Assembly (NCBI GenBank): GCA_026399015.1
Contig: JAPLRS010000009.1
Span: 46,047-110,046 of the forward strand
Direction of reading: 5' to 3'
Length of the DNA stretch: 64,000 nucleotides
From: Methylococcales bacterium
Lineage (GTDB): Bacteria; Pseudomonadota; Gammaproteobacteria; Methylococcales; Methylomonadaceae
The notes under the pieces were generated by a model. The model was given only the letters and a program-made list of their open reading frames with translations. It searched no databases and had not been told where the DNA came from. This document shows, in pieces, positions 1 to 11,507 of this stretch (positions are counted from its first letter, which is position 1; each line of letters starts with the position of its first letter). Both the position numbers and the translations under genes were made by a program.

Positions 1-3000
1 TAGGGATCGGAGAGTCCAGCATAAGATAAAACAGTATTTCTTACTGGTCTACGAGAAGCATTTACAGCCCATGAAAAGGCATTAACATCACCATCAATTC
101 TTAAACCACCGACAAAGTTGGATACTAAGAAATTATCAGGTGTTCTTCCGATATCAGCCACCCAATGGTTTCCCATCCAGCCCACATTATAACCAACGCC
201 AGTCGTCGTCGGGGTCGAAAAATTCTGTCCGTTGTAGTGTAATTGAGAGGTACCATAATCTTTAGCATAAATATTTTGATTAGCGCCCTCAAGTGAAACC
301 GGATTAACTCTAAAAACGGCAAAGCCTAGTTTATCAACAGGCACTTTCGCATCAATAGATGCGCCAACAGAATTAGTATTAGTACCAAAACGATAATCTG
401 GAAAAAATGTCACATAACCATCTGACTTTTTGCGCAATTCGTCAATATCTGATTTCACATTTTTAGCTAACCAATCACCACTAGTATTTTGATATAACCA
501 TTTTTTATCAGCGTTAGACAAGGCTATAGTTGAGGGTAGGGAAGTTGATAGATTTTCTTTTGGATTATTTTTTTCTTTATTGATTTGTAAAGCGGCATAA
601 CTCAATTGTTCAGCTAATTCCCATTTTTTAATGGCTAATGCTGATTGAGACGCCGTATATAAAGCACGATCTTCAGATGTTTTATCATTTACAAGATCAT
701 ACATTGCCCTTTCTGCTTGATCATATTGCTCCAAGTTAACAAGCAGTTGAATTCTTTTTACTTTTGGATAGTCTGAATATTGCTCTTGCATCACTAATTG
801 CTCAACATGCATATCTACCCAACGATGAATTAATTGATCAACTTTGTATGTTTGATCATTCCGTTTATCTGTAGCAGAAACTTTGTTTGATGAGTCAATG
901 TCGAATTGAGTTAATACGCTAAAATCAAACGTATTTGATTCTTTAAATATGGAGATGAATAATGGATCGTTTTTTAAGACACTAACATACAGATTTTTAG
1001 CTTCAACAATATTTCCTTTTGCAAATTGCTCTTTCGCTTTGTTAGTCTTGTAATCAAAAATAATTTGATAATATTGCTCAATTTGTTCTACCGAAGCAAG
1101 TTTTAGGTTTATCCCTTCGTCTACCTTGGCAAGATTGCTAAAGTCTTTAAGCTTAATTAATAACCTTGCATAATCTAATTGCAGGGAAATCGGCCATTTA
1201 TTACTGTACTTTAATTGATTAACAATTTTTCTTGTATGCTCATGTACATCAATGTCATATAAATTATTGGCTATCTTGATTAGTAAGATTGGATTATTTT
1301 CAGCGTTATCTTCCATCACACTTAAATAGTTTATTGCTTTTTCCCTATCTTGTTTCAATAAACCTTCAAAGTGATCAAATTGATAATTCATTGATAATCT
1401 TTGTTGTGCCTCAATCATTCCGATTGTTCTTTTTTCAGGATCTATTTTATTTATTTCATCAAGAGCAGCAATCAAGCGACCATTTTTTGATAAATAAAGT
1501 GCATAGGCATAACTAATCTCATCAGAGGACTTATTATTAGCCAAAAAAAGATTAACAAATTGATTTGCTTCATTTTGTCTATTTAATTGATTTAGAACAT
1601 TAGCAATTCTGAATGTTAACCAAGGATTTTGAGTTTTAAGATTATGATTGCTCTTCGATAAACTTAGATCGAATGGAGATATGGGAGACTCAGTTTTCTC
1701 AGATTCTTTAACTTCAATTGCAGAGCCTTTAGCACCTAATAGGGTATTAATAATACTTGTTGCTGTTTGTGTATCATGGTTTTGTAATGCAGATTCTGCA
1801 TTAGTTAAACTAGTTGCTAATTTTTTATCGGCTAAGTAACTTGAAATAACAGAAATTTGTTCTATATCAAAAGTACTGGCTAATATATATGCTTGATCTT
1901 CGTTATTATTATCAAATAATAAATCTAATTTACCGACTAATGCCTGATAGTTTGTCTTATCAATTTCTAGTGCTTTAGTAAAATACTGATCCGCTTTAAT
2001 TAAATATTCATCAGTCTTAACTAAGTTTTCTTTTGAATTAGTGTTGCTAATACCCTGATTATCTGCGGAATCATTAAGCGCTGTTGTATTAAATGACGGT
2101 TTTTCTGTGCCGCCTAACACTAACTGTTCTTTAGTTTTCTCTGAATTTACTGAAGATCTTGCAAGTTTAATATAAAGTTTTGCAATCGCGATATAGGGAG
2201 TAATTTCTTTAGGATTCTTTGCTATAGCAATATGATACAAATCAATAGCCGCTATAGGATTTTTTTCACTTAACTTGTCAGCGTTATCCAATTCTATTGA
2301 AAATTGTGCAGATGAAATTAAACTATCCCAATCAATAGGTGAGCCTTTAGATAACCTTAAGGCTTTACCCCTAGTAAAAATATCCAGTGCTTCTGTGTAT
2401 TTAGCTTGACCTAGTTTAGTTCTACCTAAACCTAAAAACACTTGAGGTTGAATAGGATGATAACGCTTAGCAGTTAAAAAACTTTGTTCAGCTAAGTCGT
2501 ATTCCGATTCGTCCAAATAACTAAAGCCTTTAATTAAAGCTTGGTAACCTGGTTCGTTAATTTTTTTGTTATATGCAGCCAAAGTTAGTTTTAAAACATT
2601 AGTTTTAGCTTTAACATTTGCGTCATAGGGATAAGCGCTAGTTAGTCTGTCAATATCTGTAGACTTTAAATCTTCAATAGGTGAATCTTCTAAAACTTTA
2701 AGCCATGAAGCCGCAGTATCTGGGTTATAAGGTTCTGACTGTGATAATTGTTCAAATAAAGTAAGAGAATTTTTTAGATCAACTGCGTTATTAGCAATTA
2801 AATTAGCGTAAGTTAATTTGTATTCTTTAATGTAGGGGAACTCAACTAAGCGTTCTTTAAGAATTTTTTTAGCTTTAGCATTATCTTGTGGCGTATTGAA
2901 GCTTAGTAAATTAATATATTCAACATCTAAAGCAACGGATGGCATTCCATAGGGAAATAACTCTTGATATAAAGCAATTGCCTCCGCTCTACGTTGATTT

Positions 3001-3377
3001 CCAGACAAAAATCGAGCTTGTTGCAGTTTTAATTTATCTGTGCTGTAGGCAGAGTAAAGGCTATTTATTTGTTTTAAGCGAGGATCATTAGGAAATTTTG
3101 TTTCAATATTTAAGATGTTTGTCTTAGCATCATCCAATTCACCCTTAAGTATATTGATCTGAGCCTGCAAATAGAGTACTTCTATACTTTCAGAATCAAT
3201 TGAAAGCCAGTGTTCTAAAGCAGATTCAGCAATATCGAATCTATTATTGCTCTCAGCTAATAATATCTGCTGCCTTAAGAATTGTATTTCGTTAACAGAT
3301 TCAGCATTAACATTAAAACTTACGTTTGCCATGATCAAACTAAACGTTAGTAATTTAATCTTTTTTTTACGTGGCAT
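1..3377 (-). CDS. bcsC: BcsC-like cellulose export protein, C-terminus cut by window edge
   Basis: This gene is missing from the ORF track because it runs off the left edge. I read it from the ATG at 3377, which follows an AAGGA-type ribosome site, and the frame is the same at the window edge, where I checked about 300 bases and found no stop. The protein begins with a short signal peptide (MPRKKKIKLLTFSLIMANVS). A long helical TPR region follows, and the last visible residues match the BCSC_C outer-membrane barrel domain (ASRRPVRNTVLSYAGLSDP). BcsC carries bacterial cellulose, or a related beta-glucan, through the periplasm and outer membrane. About 1125 residues are visible, and by family length some 200-250 barrel residues lie outside. 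The upstream neighbour is asd, not bcsA or bcsB, so any synthase genes must lie downstream or elsewhere. Confidence in the family is good; the polymer is inferred. Confidence 0.85.
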   Translation of the reverse strand, partial: MPRKKKIKLLTFSLIMANVSFNVNAESVNEIQFLRQQILLAESNNRFDIAESALEHWLSIDSESIEVLYLQAQINILKGELDDAKTNILNIETKFPNDPRLKQINSLYSAYSTDKLKLQQARFLSGNQRRAEAIALYQELFPYGMPSVALDVEYINLLSFNTPQDNAKAKKILKERLVEFPYIKEYKLTYANLIANNAVDLKNSLTLFEQLSQSEPYNPDTAASWLKVLEDSPIEDLKSTDIDRLTSAYPYDANVKAKTNVLKLTLAAYNKKINEPGYQALIKGFSYLDESEYDLAEQSFLTAKRYHPIQPQVFLGLGRTKLGQAKYTEALDIFTRGKALRLSKGSPIDWDSLISSAQFSIELDNADKLSEKNPIAAIDLYHIAIAKNPKEITPYIAIAKLYIKLARSSVNSEKTKEQLVLGGTEKPSFNTTALNDSADNQGISNTNSKENLVKTDEYLIKADQYFTKALEIDKTNYQALVGKLDLLFDNNNEDQAYILASTFDIEQISVISSYLADKKLATSLTNAESALQNHDTQTATSIINTLLGAKGSAIEVKESEKTESPISPFDLSLSKSNHNLKTQNPWLTFRIANVLNQLNRQNEANQFVNLFLANNKSSDEISYAYALYLSKNGRLIAALDEINKIDPEKRTIGMIEAQQRLSMNYQFDHFEGLLKQDREKAINYLSVMEDNAENNPILLIKIANNLYDIDVHEHTRKIVNQLKYSNKWPISLQLDYARLLIKLKDFSNLAKVDEGINLKLASVEQIEQYYQIIFDYKTNKAKEQFAKGNIVEAKNLYVSVLKNDPLFISIFKESNTFDFSVLTQFDIDSSNKVSATDKRNDQTYKVDQLIHRWVDMHVEQLVMQEQYSDYPKVKRIQLLVNLEQYDQAERAMYDLVNDKTSEDRALYTASQSALAIKKWELAEQLSYAALQINKEKNNPKENLSTSLPSTIALSNADKKWLYQNTSGDWLAKNVKSDIDELRKKSDGYVTFFPDYRFGTNTNSVGASIDAKVPVDKLGFAVFRVNPVSLEGANQNIYAKDYGTSQLHYNGQNFSTPTTTGVGYNVGWMGNHWVADIGRTPDNFLVSNFVGGLRIDGDVNAFSWAVNASRRPVRNTVLSYAGLSDP

Positions 3378-3568
3378 TTACAATAAATCCTTTTTTTTGC
3401 CCTGATGAATTGGTTTTATAACGATATTCATAACTAGGAATGGTTTTTTCAATTAACAAAAAACAACAATTTATTCGTAATCTAACTAGATAGAATGTAT
3501 TTGTCAATTTAAAAAAACCATTTCAGATCAATACTAACTTAAAAATATTAAAACATAGGGTAGATTAC

Positions 3569-4591
3569 TTAAATATAATCTTTAATTAATAATTCTGCAA
3601 TTTGCACACTATTAAGTGCCGCCCCTTTTCTAACATTATCGCCGACCACCCATAAATCAATACCTTGAGGGTGCGAAATATCTTCTCTAATCCGACCAAC
3701 AAAGACATCATCATTTCCAGATGAATCCGTTACAGCAGTTGGATATCCACCATCAACACGCTCATCAACAACAGTAACCCCTGGTGCATTACTTAATAGT
3801 TTTTTAACATTATCCGCTGTTATTTTATCGATAGTTTCAATGTGTACAGCTTCTGAATGTCCATAGAAAACAGGAACACGTACCGCAGTCGCATTCACCT
3901 TAATATTTGCATCACCCAAAATCTTTTGGGTTTCCCACACCATTTTCATTTCTTCTTTAGTGTAGCCATTGTCCATAAAGACATCAATTTGAGGTAAAAC
4001 ATTAAAGGCTATTTGTTTAGGATAAACTTTTGGCGTAACAGGTTGTAAATTTAATAAATTCATTGTTTGTTTACCCAATTCCTCAATCGCTTCTTTACCA
4101 GTGCCTGATACAGCTTGGTAAGTACAAACGTTAATACGACTAATTCCAACCGCGTCATAAATCGGTTTAAGCGCGACTAACATTTGAATGGTTGAGCAAT
4201 TTGGATTCGCTATAATGCCTCTGTTAACATAATCCGCTACTTTATCGGGATTAACTTCAGGGACGATTAATGGAATGTCATCATCGTATCTAAATTGAGA
4301 GGTGTTATCGATCACTACACAACCAGCCGCCGCTGCAATAGGGGCATAAATTTCTGAAATAGAAGCGCCAGGTGAAAACAAGCCGATTTGAGCTTTTGAA
4401 AAATCAAAGGTGGCTAAATCTTCAACTTTTAATGAACCACCTTTAAAAGGAATACGCTTTCCAACCGAATTACTACTGGCTAAGGCATATACTTCACCTA
4501 CAGGAAAGTTACGCTCTTCTAAAATAGATAGCATTGCTTCACCTACAGCACCCGTAGCGCCAACCACGGCTACGTTATATACTTTACTCAT
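3569..4591 (-). CDS. asd: Aspartate-semialdehyde dehydrogenase
   Basis: The 340-residue protein reduces L-aspartyl phosphate to aspartate semialdehyde with NADPH. This is the branch step toward lysine and diaminopimelate, threonine and methionine in the cytoplasm. The N-terminal nucleotide-binding loop GATGAVGEAML and the catalytic cysteine, C132 in NPNCSTIQ, are present. Length and sequence fit the short Pseudomonas/Vibrio-type Asd. The start ATG follows TAAGGA at a normal distance. The gene lies downstream of adk on the same strand, but a strong terminator-type hairpin sits only about 24 bases before its start, so its transcription depends on read-through or on a promoter inside that short gap. 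Confidence 0.97.
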   Translation of the reverse strand: MSKVYNVAVVGATGAVGEAMLSILEERNFPVGEVYALASSNSVGKRIPFKGGSLKVEDLATFDFSKAQIGLFSPGASISEIYAPIAAAAGCVVIDNTSQFRYDDDIPLIVPEVNPDKVADYVNRGIIANPNCSTIQMLVALKPIYDAVGISRINVCTYQAVSGTGKEAIEELGKQTMNLLNLQPVTPKVYPKQIAFNVLPQIDVFMDNGYTKEEMKMVWETQKILGDANIKVNATAVRVPVFYGHSEAVHIETIDKITADNVKKLLSNAPGVTVVDERVDGGYPTAVTDSSGNDDVFVGRIREDISHPQGIDLWVVGDNVRKGAALNSVQIAELLIKDYI

Positions 4592-4609
4592 TGATTTAAT
4601 ATCCTTAAA

Positions 4610-4636
4610 TTAAAAACGAGACCCAAAGGTCTCGTT
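4610..4636 (-). terminator. Rho-independent terminator after adk, abutting the asd leader
   Basis: A perfect 9-bp stem (AACGAGACC with GGTCTCGTT) closes a 4-nt loop and is followed on the minus strand by TTTTTAATTT. It lies 32 nt after the adk stop and ends about 20 nt before the asd start codon, with the asd ribosome site directly after the T-run. It fits an intrinsic terminator, possibly acting as an attenuator for asd. Confidence 0.8.
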
Positions 4637-4668
4637 AACTGTTTAACTTCAATAGACTTATTGACGTC

Positions 4669-5310
<642 letters not shown>

Positions 5311-5565
5311 TTAACTCCAATGGCTAACGCTTATGTAGAATTGCACTTAATAACGTTAAGTTATATCGATGCATAAAGATAAATTACTCTTAATTAGAGT
5401 CTTATTTGCGTATATTTTATAACACAACACGCTTAATCTCTTGTAAAAATACGTTTACCTGCTTATTCTATTAAAAAATTTTTAATCATTAGCTGTTAAT
5501 AAGGTTGATAAGATAAAAATTACAGATAAGAAATTTACTCTTCTAATTAAATTGGATACCCATAA

Positions 5566-8394
5566 ATGAGTAACCTGATTAAACTTTTTCAAGATTCATC
5601 ATCTCTGCAAGGCAGTAATGCTAGTTACATTGAAAGCTTATACGAACAATATTTAGACGACCCAGAATCTGTAGAACTGAGTTGGCAAAAACAATTTAAA
5701 GAAATTCAGCAGGGCACTGCTTATGAAACTGCTCATAGTCTTGTAGTCGAAAGGTTTGCCGAACTCGCTACCCAATCTCATCGCCGCTTAGCGCAACTTC
5801 AGGGCTTTACAGAGGAAAGTGTTAAGAAACAAGCCGCTGTTTCACGCTTAATCAATCATTATCGTGTGCGTGGACATCAAATTGCTAATAGCAACCCACT
5901 TGGTAAAGGTACGCAAGCAGCCACTGATATGGATCCTTCTTACTACGGTTTAACCGAGTTAGATATGGATACCTTATTTGACACCGGCGCAATACAAGGT
6001 GGTGTTGATAGATTGCCTTTACGCAACATTATCGAAAATTTAAGAGCTATTTATTGTGCGAGTATTGGCTCAGAGTTTATGCATATTGTTGATACCCAAA
6101 CTAGACGCTGGTTAATCAATCGTTTAGAAACAACTAAAGCAAAAGTAAATCTTAATCCTGAACAAAAACATGAAATACTAAAACTGCTTACCGCAGCTGA
6201 GGGCATTGAAAGCCACCTACATCATCGCTTTGTAGGTCAAAAACGCTTTTCACTTGAAGGTGGCGAATCCTTAATTCCTATTCTAGATGAATTGATTCAA
6301 GTTTCAGGACATAAAGGTGTTAAAGAAATCGTTATTGGTATGGCGCATCGCGGCCGCTTAAATGTATTGGTTAATATTTTAGGTAAAAGCCCAGCCAGTT
6401 TATTCGACGAGTTTGCCGGTACGTCATCCTTACTACCCGGGGCGCGTTCTGGTGATGTTAAGTATCACATGGGATTTTCATCAAACTTAAAAACACCGGG
6501 TGGCCCAGTGCATGTCACCTTGGCATTTAATCCATCGCATTTAGAAATCATTAACCCCGTTGTCGAAGGTTCGGTTAGAGCAAGGCAAGATAGAGCTGGA
6601 GAAGAAGGTATCAGCAGCGTAATACCGGTATTAATACATGGTGATGCAGCTTTCTCTGGACAAGGTATTGTCATGGAGACTTTAAACATGTCCCAAACTC
6701 GGGCTTTTAATACCGGTGGCACCGTTCATATCGTAATAAATAATCAGATTGGTTTTACAACCAGCAACCCTTTAGATGCTAGATCTACATTGTATTGTAC
6801 AGATGTGGCTAGTATGATTCAGGCCCCTGTATTTCATGTAAATGGGGATGATCCTGAAGCCGTTATTTTTGTAACTCGACTCGCTTTAGATTACAGAATG
6901 ACCTTTAATAAAGATGTGGTAATCGATTTAGTTTGCTATAGACGTTTAGGTCATAACGAAGCCGATGAGCCGGCCGCAACTCAACCGGTGATGTACAAAA
7001 AAATTCGTAATCATAAAACGACGCGTAAGCTGTATTCTGAAAAACTAATACATGAGCAGGTACTTAGTCCAAGCGACTCCGTTAAAATGGAGCAAGACTA
7101 TCAAAAATTATTAGAAGCAGGAGAGGTGGTCTCCCGACCGATCTTAAAAAATCCTGAGTATTCATATACAAACCAATGGTTTAAATTTTTAAATACCAGT
7201 TGGGACACCCCAGGTAATACAGCTATTTCCATTGATTATTTGCGTTTTTGCAACGATAGAATGCAACGCTTACCCGCAGGATTTGAGTTACATCCTAGGG
7301 TTGCTAAAGTGATGGAAAATCGTCGAAAAATGGCGGCAGGTGCTTTGCCGTTAGACTGGGGGTTTGCAGAAAATCTAGCCTACGCCAGTTTATTATTAGA
7401 AAAACATCCGATAAGAATTACCGGTCAAGATGTGGGTAGAGGTACTTTCGTTCATAGACATGCAGTGTTGCATAATCAACTTAATAATAAGACCTATACG
7501 CCTTTAAAACATTTAGATAAAGATCAGGGTAGCGCACTTATATTTGATTCATTACTCTCAGAAGCGGGAGTACTTGGTTTTGAATATGGTTACAGTACAA
7601 CTACACCCAATACATTGGTTATATGGGAAGCTCAATTTGGTGATTTTGCTAACGGCGCACAAGTTGTAATCGATCAATTTATCAGTTCAGGTGAAACTAA
7701 ATGGGGCCGGCTTTGTGGTTTAGTTATGTTACTACCTCATGGATATGAAGGGCAGGGGCCAGAACATTCTTCCGCTCGTTTAGAACGATATTTGCAACTT
7801 TGTGCAGAACATAATATTCAGGTTTGTAACCCTACAAATCCAGCCCAAATATTTCATTTATTGCGTAGGCAGATTATTCGGCCTTATCGTAAACCGCTAG
7901 TCATCATGAGCCCTAAAAGCTTGTTAAGACATAAATTGGCGGTTTCTTCTTTAGAAGATTTAACAACAGGGCATTTTCAAGAAGTTATTGGTGAGCAAGA
8001 AAAAGTAGATGCTAAAAAGATTACCCGTTTTATTCTCTGTGCCGGTAAAGTTTATTATGATTTGCTAGAAGCGCGTAATCAAGACAAATTAGAGCATGTC
8101 GTTATCGTGCGTTTAGAGCAACTTTATCCTTTTCCTGATAAATTATTACGCCAAGAGTTCGCTAAATATCCAAAATTAAAAGAGTTCATTTGGTGTCAAG
8201 AAGAGCCAAAAAATCAAGGTGCTTGGTATCAATCCAAACATCATTTTACAGATAATGTTCCTGCCAATGTCAGTGTAAGTTATGCGGGGCGTGATGCTTC
8301 TGCAGCGCCTTCAGTAGGAAAGTTTCATGTACACATAGAACAACAAAAAGCTGTCGTTCAATCAGCCTTATACGGCAATACTTTAGGAAATTAA
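5566..8394 (+). CDS. sucA: 2-oxoglutarate dehydrogenase E1 component
   Basis: The 942-residue protein is the thiamine-diphosphate-dependent decarboxylase of the 2-oxoglutarate dehydrogenase complex, which turns 2-oxoglutarate into succinyl-CoA in the TCA cycle. The N-terminal E2-binding helix ([16 protein letters not shown]), the [10 protein letters not shown] motif near residue 256, and the diphosphate/Mg-binding segment GDAAFSGQG near residue 358 followed by INNQIGFTT are all intact. Length is normal (E. coli 933). It is the first gene of a tight cluster; sucB starts one base after its stop codon. Some gammaproteobacterial methanotrophs were long thought to have an incomplete TCA cycle, but E1 itself looks fully functional here. 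Confidence 0.98.
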   Translation: MSNLIKLFQDSSSLQGSNASYIESLYEQYLDDPESVELSWQKQFKEIQQGTAYETAHSLVVERFAELATQSHRRLAQLQGFTEESVKKQAAVSRLINHYRVRGHQIANSNPLGKGTQAATDMDPSYYGLTELDMDTLFDTGAIQGGVDRLPLRNIIENLRAIYCASIGSEFMHIVDTQTRRWLINRLETTKAKVNLNPEQKHEILKLLTAAEGIESHLHHRFVGQKRFSLEGGESLIPILDELIQVSGHKGVKEIVIGMAHRGRLNVLVNILGKSPASLFDEFAGTSSLLPGARSGDVKYHMGFSSNLKTPGGPVHVTLAFNPSHLEIINPVVEGSVRARQDRAGEEGISSVIPVLIHGDAAFSGQGIVMETLNMSQTRAFNTGGTVHIVINNQIGFTTSNPLDARSTLYCTDVASMIQAPVFHVNGDDPEAVIFVTRLALDYRMTFNKDVVIDLVCYRRLGHNEADEPAATQPVMYKKIRNHKTTRKLYSEKLIHEQVLSPSDSVKMEQDYQKLLEAGEVVSRPILKNPEYSYTNQWFKFLNTSWDTPGNTAISIDYLRFCNDRMQRLPAGFELHPRVAKVMENRRKMAAGALPLDWGFAENLAYASLLLEKHPIRITGQDVGRGTFVHRHAVLHNQLNNKTYTPLKHLDKDQGSALIFDSLLSEAGVLGFEYGYSTTTPNTLVIWEAQFGDFANGAQVVIDQFISSGETKWGRLCGLVMLLPHGYEGQGPEHSSARLERYLQLCAEHNIQVCNPTNPAQIFHLLRRQIIRPYRKPLVIMSPKSLLRHKLAVSSLEDLTTGHFQEVIGEQEKVDAKKITRFILCAGKVYYDLLEARNQDKLEHVVIVRLEQLYPFPDKLLRQEFAKYPKLKEFIWCQEEPKNQGAWYQSKHHFTDNVPANVSVSYAGRDASAAPSVGKFHVHIEQQKAVVQSALYGNTLGN

Positions 8395-8395
8395 T

Positions 8396-9658
8396 ATGAG
8401 CATCGAAGTACTAGTCCCCAACTTACCAGAATCTGTATCAGACGCGACTTTAATTAACTGGCAAAAAAAAGCTGGTGATTTTGTCAATAAAAACGAACAC
8501 TTAGTTGACCTAGAAACTGACAAAGTGGTCTTAGAAGTGACAGCAACTGAATCTGGGGTCTTAAGTCAAATTTTGAAAGAAAATGGGACAATCGTAACCA
8601 GCGGAGAAGTTCTAGCTATCATTCAATTAAAATCTGCTGAAGAATCAACGCCTATCGAGCCTATCGTCAACCAAACGCCAGTACACAAAAATGATGATGA
8701 CATACCGTTAAGTCCATCAGTAAGACGCTTAATTCACGAAAATAATTTAGATCCCACGCAAATTAATGGCTCAGGTAAAAGCGGTCGCCTAACTAAAGCT
8801 GATGTGCTTGAACACCTTAATCAATCAGAGACTAGCACTGTTACTGTGCAAACACCCGTCGCAGAGTCTCCTAAAATAGTTACAGCGAGTCATACCCCCA
8901 TCCAAGCTACTGAAACAACCTTTAGTAATGCGACTGACGTACCAAGAACTGCTGGCATTAGGCCAGAACAACGCGTACCTATGACTCGCTTAAGAGCTAA
9001 AGTGGCTGAAAGGTTGTTACAAGCACAACAAAATGCCGCCATGTTAACGACGTTTAATGAAGTTAACATGCAAAGCGTCATTGATTTACGCAATCAATAT
9101 AAAGATCGTTTTGATAAAAAACACGGTGTAAAGCTTGGCTTCATGTCGTTTTTTGTAAAAGCTTCTATCGAAGCTTTAAAACACTTTCCAGCTATTAATG
9201 CCTCAATTGACGGTAGTGACATTATTTATCACGGTTATTATGATTTAGGTATTGCCGTTAGTACACCACGCGGTTTAATCGTCCCGGTTTTACATGATGC
9301 GGATCAATTGGACTTTGCCGGTATCGAAAAAAGCATCGCTAATTATGGTGAAAAAGCTAGGTCAGGTACCTTAAGCTATGAAGATTTACAAGGTGGCACC
9401 TTTACTATTACAAATGGTGGTGTGTTTGGCTCCATGTTATCTACACCAATTCTTAACCCACCTCAATGTGCAATTTTAGGTATGCACGCCATAAAAGAAC
9501 GCCCAGTTGTTGAAAATGGTCAAATTGTAATTAGACCTATTATGTATTTAGCGCTGTCTTATGACCACCGTTTGGTTGATGGTCGTGAGGCCGTCCAGTT
9601 TTTAGTAACCATCAAAGAATGTCTTGAATCGCCAGCCCATTTATTACTAAATATCTAA
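8396..9658 (+). CDS. sucB: 2-oxoglutarate dehydrogenase E2 (dihydrolipoyl succinyltransferase)
   Basis: The 420-residue E2 core transfers the succinyl group from E1-bound intermediate to CoA through a lipoyl arm. The single N-terminal lipoyl domain carries its attachment lysine at K43 ([10 protein letters not shown]). A peripheral subunit-binding domain follows at about residues 100-140 ([17 protein letters not shown]). The C-terminal catalytic domain ends with DHRLVDG, with the active histidine at H391. Everything needed for E2 is present. Note that the subunit-binding domain normally docks E3, yet the neighbouring E3-like protein appears catalytically dead. Confidence 0.97.
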   Translation: MSIEVLVPNLPESVSDATLINWQKKAGDFVNKNEHLVDLETDKVVLEVTATESGVLSQILKENGTIVTSGEVLAIIQLKSAEESTPIEPIVNQTPVHKNDDDIPLSPSVRRLIHENNLDPTQINGSGKSGRLTKADVLEHLNQSETSTVTVQTPVAESPKIVTASHTPIQATETTFSNATDVPRTAGIRPEQRVPMTRLRAKVAERLLQAQQNAAMLTTFNEVNMQSVIDLRNQYKDRFDKKHGVKLGFMSFFVKASIEALKHFPAINASIDGSDIIYHGYYDLGIAVSTPRGLIVPVLHDADQLDFAGIEKSIANYGEKARSGTLSYEDLQGGTFTITNGGVFGSMLSTPILNPPQCAILGMHAIKERPVVENGQIVIRPIMYLALSYDHRLVDGREAVQFLVTIKECLESPAHLLLNI

Positions 9659-9662
9659 TATT

Positions 9663-11105
9663 ATGACTACTATCACTAACGATTATTACGATGTAATTGT
9701 CATCGGCACAGGCCCAGCTGGGTTTGCCTGTGCAGTGCGCAGTGCCCAACTAGGTTTAAAAACAGCGTGTATTAATAATCGGCATGATGCTAATAATAAA
9801 GACACGCATTTAAATACTGGAGACATAGGTACGATGGCGCTATTAGATTCAGCTAAAAAATATCACAGCCTAATTCACGAATATGCAGAACACGGAATTT
9901 ATGCCAAAGATATCAAATTAGATCTGACAATAATGCTGCAAAGAAAAGATAAGATTCTTGCAGAAATTGGCAATAAAATGATCGATTTATTTAACAGTCA
10001 CAATATTGGCCACATCCATGCTAGTGCACGATTACTAAATCCACAACAAGTTGAAATTATTGCCGACGATACGCAAATAAAATCAGTACTTAATGCAAAA
10101 ACGATTGTCTTAGCCACGGGTTCAGAAGCCATAACATTAGCAAATATTGCGATTGATAACGAGTTTATATTTGATGCAAAAGCTGCCTTAAATATCAATG
10201 AAGTACCCTGTAAATTGGCTATTATTGGGGCAGGGGTGATGGGCTTAGAGTTGGCCAATATATGGAGTCGTTTAGGCTCAAAAACCGTGTTATTAGAAGC
10301 TCAAGACAACTTTTTATCCGTACTAGATCAACAAATTTCAGGCGCTGCCTTTAGCATGTACCAAGATCAAGGTTTGGATCTTCGCTTAGGTGCCAGAGTA
10401 ATTTCTGCCAAAAAGTCTAATAAAACCATAACGATAGAGTATCAAGATCAAGAAGGTACTCATACTTTAAAAGTTGATAAAGTAATCGTTGCTTGTGGCA
10501 GCAGGCCTAATACCGCAAATTTAGCCGCACCAGAAGCAAATTTACTTTTAGATCAAGATGGTTATGTGTATGTAGATAATAATTGTCGCACAAATTTGCC
10601 TGGTGTATATGCGGTCGGAGATTTAACTTTATTAGGACCTATGTTGGCGCATAAAGGCATAGAAGAGGGCATCTTTGTTGCTGATTTTATTGCAGGAATA
10701 AATAATCCGATTAATTATGACATTTTGCCGAGCGTAATCTACACAGAGCCAGAAATTGCTTGGATAGGCCAAACAGAACAAGCCTTAAGAGCGATGGGTG
10801 AACCTATAAAAATTGCCATTTATCCGTTAAATTCAAACATACGAGCCTTAGCCATAGACAAGCGCGAAGGTATAGTTAAAATTATAGCGCATGCTTATAC
10901 AGATCAAATTTTAGGCATTCACATTATTGGTACCCAAGCATCAGAACTTATTGCAGAAGCGGTATTAGCGATGGAATTTTCTGCAAGTAGTGAAGACTTA
11001 GCCAGAACAATTCATGCCAGACCCACATTATCAGAAGCCGTTCATGATGCAGCATTAACCTTAAAAGACCGAGTTTGGCATCATCCACAAAGCCTCACAA
11101 ATTAA
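9663..11105 (+). CDS. lpd: Dihydrolipoamide dehydrogenase homologue lacking catalytic residues
   Basis: The 480-residue flavoprotein has the E3 fold. It shows an FAD loop (VIGTGPAGFACAVRSAQLG), an NAD loop (IIGAGVMGLELANIWSRLG), a second FAD contact (VYAVGDL) and a C-terminal dimerisation domain. Its position four bases after sucB says it belongs to the 2-oxoglutarate dehydrogenase operon. However, the redox motif normally read as TCLNVGCIPSKALL is THLNTGDIGTMALL here. Both disulfide cysteines are replaced (H49 and D54) and the conserved Pro and Lys are gone. The C-terminal active-site His that precedes Pro-Thr-Leu is R453 (HARPTLSEA), although E458 remains. The reading frame is intact and the nucleotide-binding motifs are kept. 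It should therefore not oxidise dihydrolipoamide. It may be a structural or regulatory pseudoenzyme, or an oxidoreductase of changed activity. Confidence 0.85.
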   Translation: MTTITNDYYDVIVIGTGPAGFACAVRSAQLGLKTACINNRHDANNKDTHLNTGDIGTMALLDSAKKYHSLIHEYAEHGIYAKDIKLDLTIMLQRKDKILAEIGNKMIDLFNSHNIGHIHASARLLNPQQVEIIADDTQIKSVLNAKTIVLATGSEAITLANIAIDNEFIFDAKAALNINEVPCKLAIIGAGVMGLELANIWSRLGSKTVLLEAQDNFLSVLDQQISGAAFSMYQDQGLDLRLGARVISAKKSNKTITIEYQDQEGTHTLKVDKVIVACGSRPNTANLAAPEANLLLDQDGYVYVDNNCRTNLPGVYAVGDLTLLGPMLAHKGIEEGIFVADFIAGINNPINYDILPSVIYTEPEIAWIGQTEQALRAMGEPIKIAIYPLNSNIRALAIDKREGIVKIIAHAYTDQILGIHIIGTQASELIAEAVLAMEFSASSEDLARTIHARPTLSEAVHDAALTLKDRVWHHPQSLTN

Positions 11106-11507
11106 TTTTAATTTAAAATAAACAACTATTTGATAAGCTGAATCCTTATATACATCCTGTAGTAAGAGTTAGTGCCTAAAAATTGTATAATTGTGAATAA
11201 TACTCAATTTAACATAATATACATTATACGAAGTTATATAAATATCAACCCCAACCAAAAACTGGCTTAAATAAGAGTACCAGTTAGTTGCTAGTACCGG
11301 AGTTAATAAAAAAGTAATCCGTTCGCTCTGAGCTTGTCGAAGAGTTTTTTTATTTTCACAGTTTGAAAATATCCTTCGACAGACTCAGGATGAACGGATT
11401 TGCTCAGGATCTACAGATTGACTCAGCATGAACGCCTTATTAGGCCTCGAGATTATCGGATTATATAGTTTAGGATTATCTGATTAAATATTTTGTTTGT
11501 TATACGC
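11106..11507. other. Intergenic region between lpd homologue and phosphomannomutase
   Basis: This 400-base gap separates two converging genes. It holds the palindromic repeat at 11316-11400 and a looser third copy of the same motif just after it (around 11418-11435). No credible gene or clear terminator was seen in the remainder, which is AT-rich. Confidence 0.6.
11316..11400. repeat. REP-like dispersed palindromic element
   Basis: Two arms of about 28 bases, beginning AATCCGTTCGCTCTGAGC and ending ACTCAGGATGAACGGATT, are imperfect reverse complements around a T-rich centre. Related sequences occur at 17682-17707, 46866-46913 and 47084-47112 in this window. The core CCGTTC..CTGAGC..GTCGAA resembles intergenic palindromes known from many proteobacterial genomes. 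It sits between converging genes, where such elements usually lie, and could also stop transcription. Confidence 0.75.

Noticed and set aside
125-322. 65-residue minus-strand ORF at the left edge
   Set aside because: It lies inside the bcsC-like gene in another frame on the same strand; the bcsC frame is open and has clear domain similarity.
9663-11105. E3 homologue as a pseudogene
   Set aside because: The frame is complete over 480 codons, nucleotide-binding motifs are preserved and spacing to sucB is operon-like; loss is confined to the active site, so I keep it as a gene.
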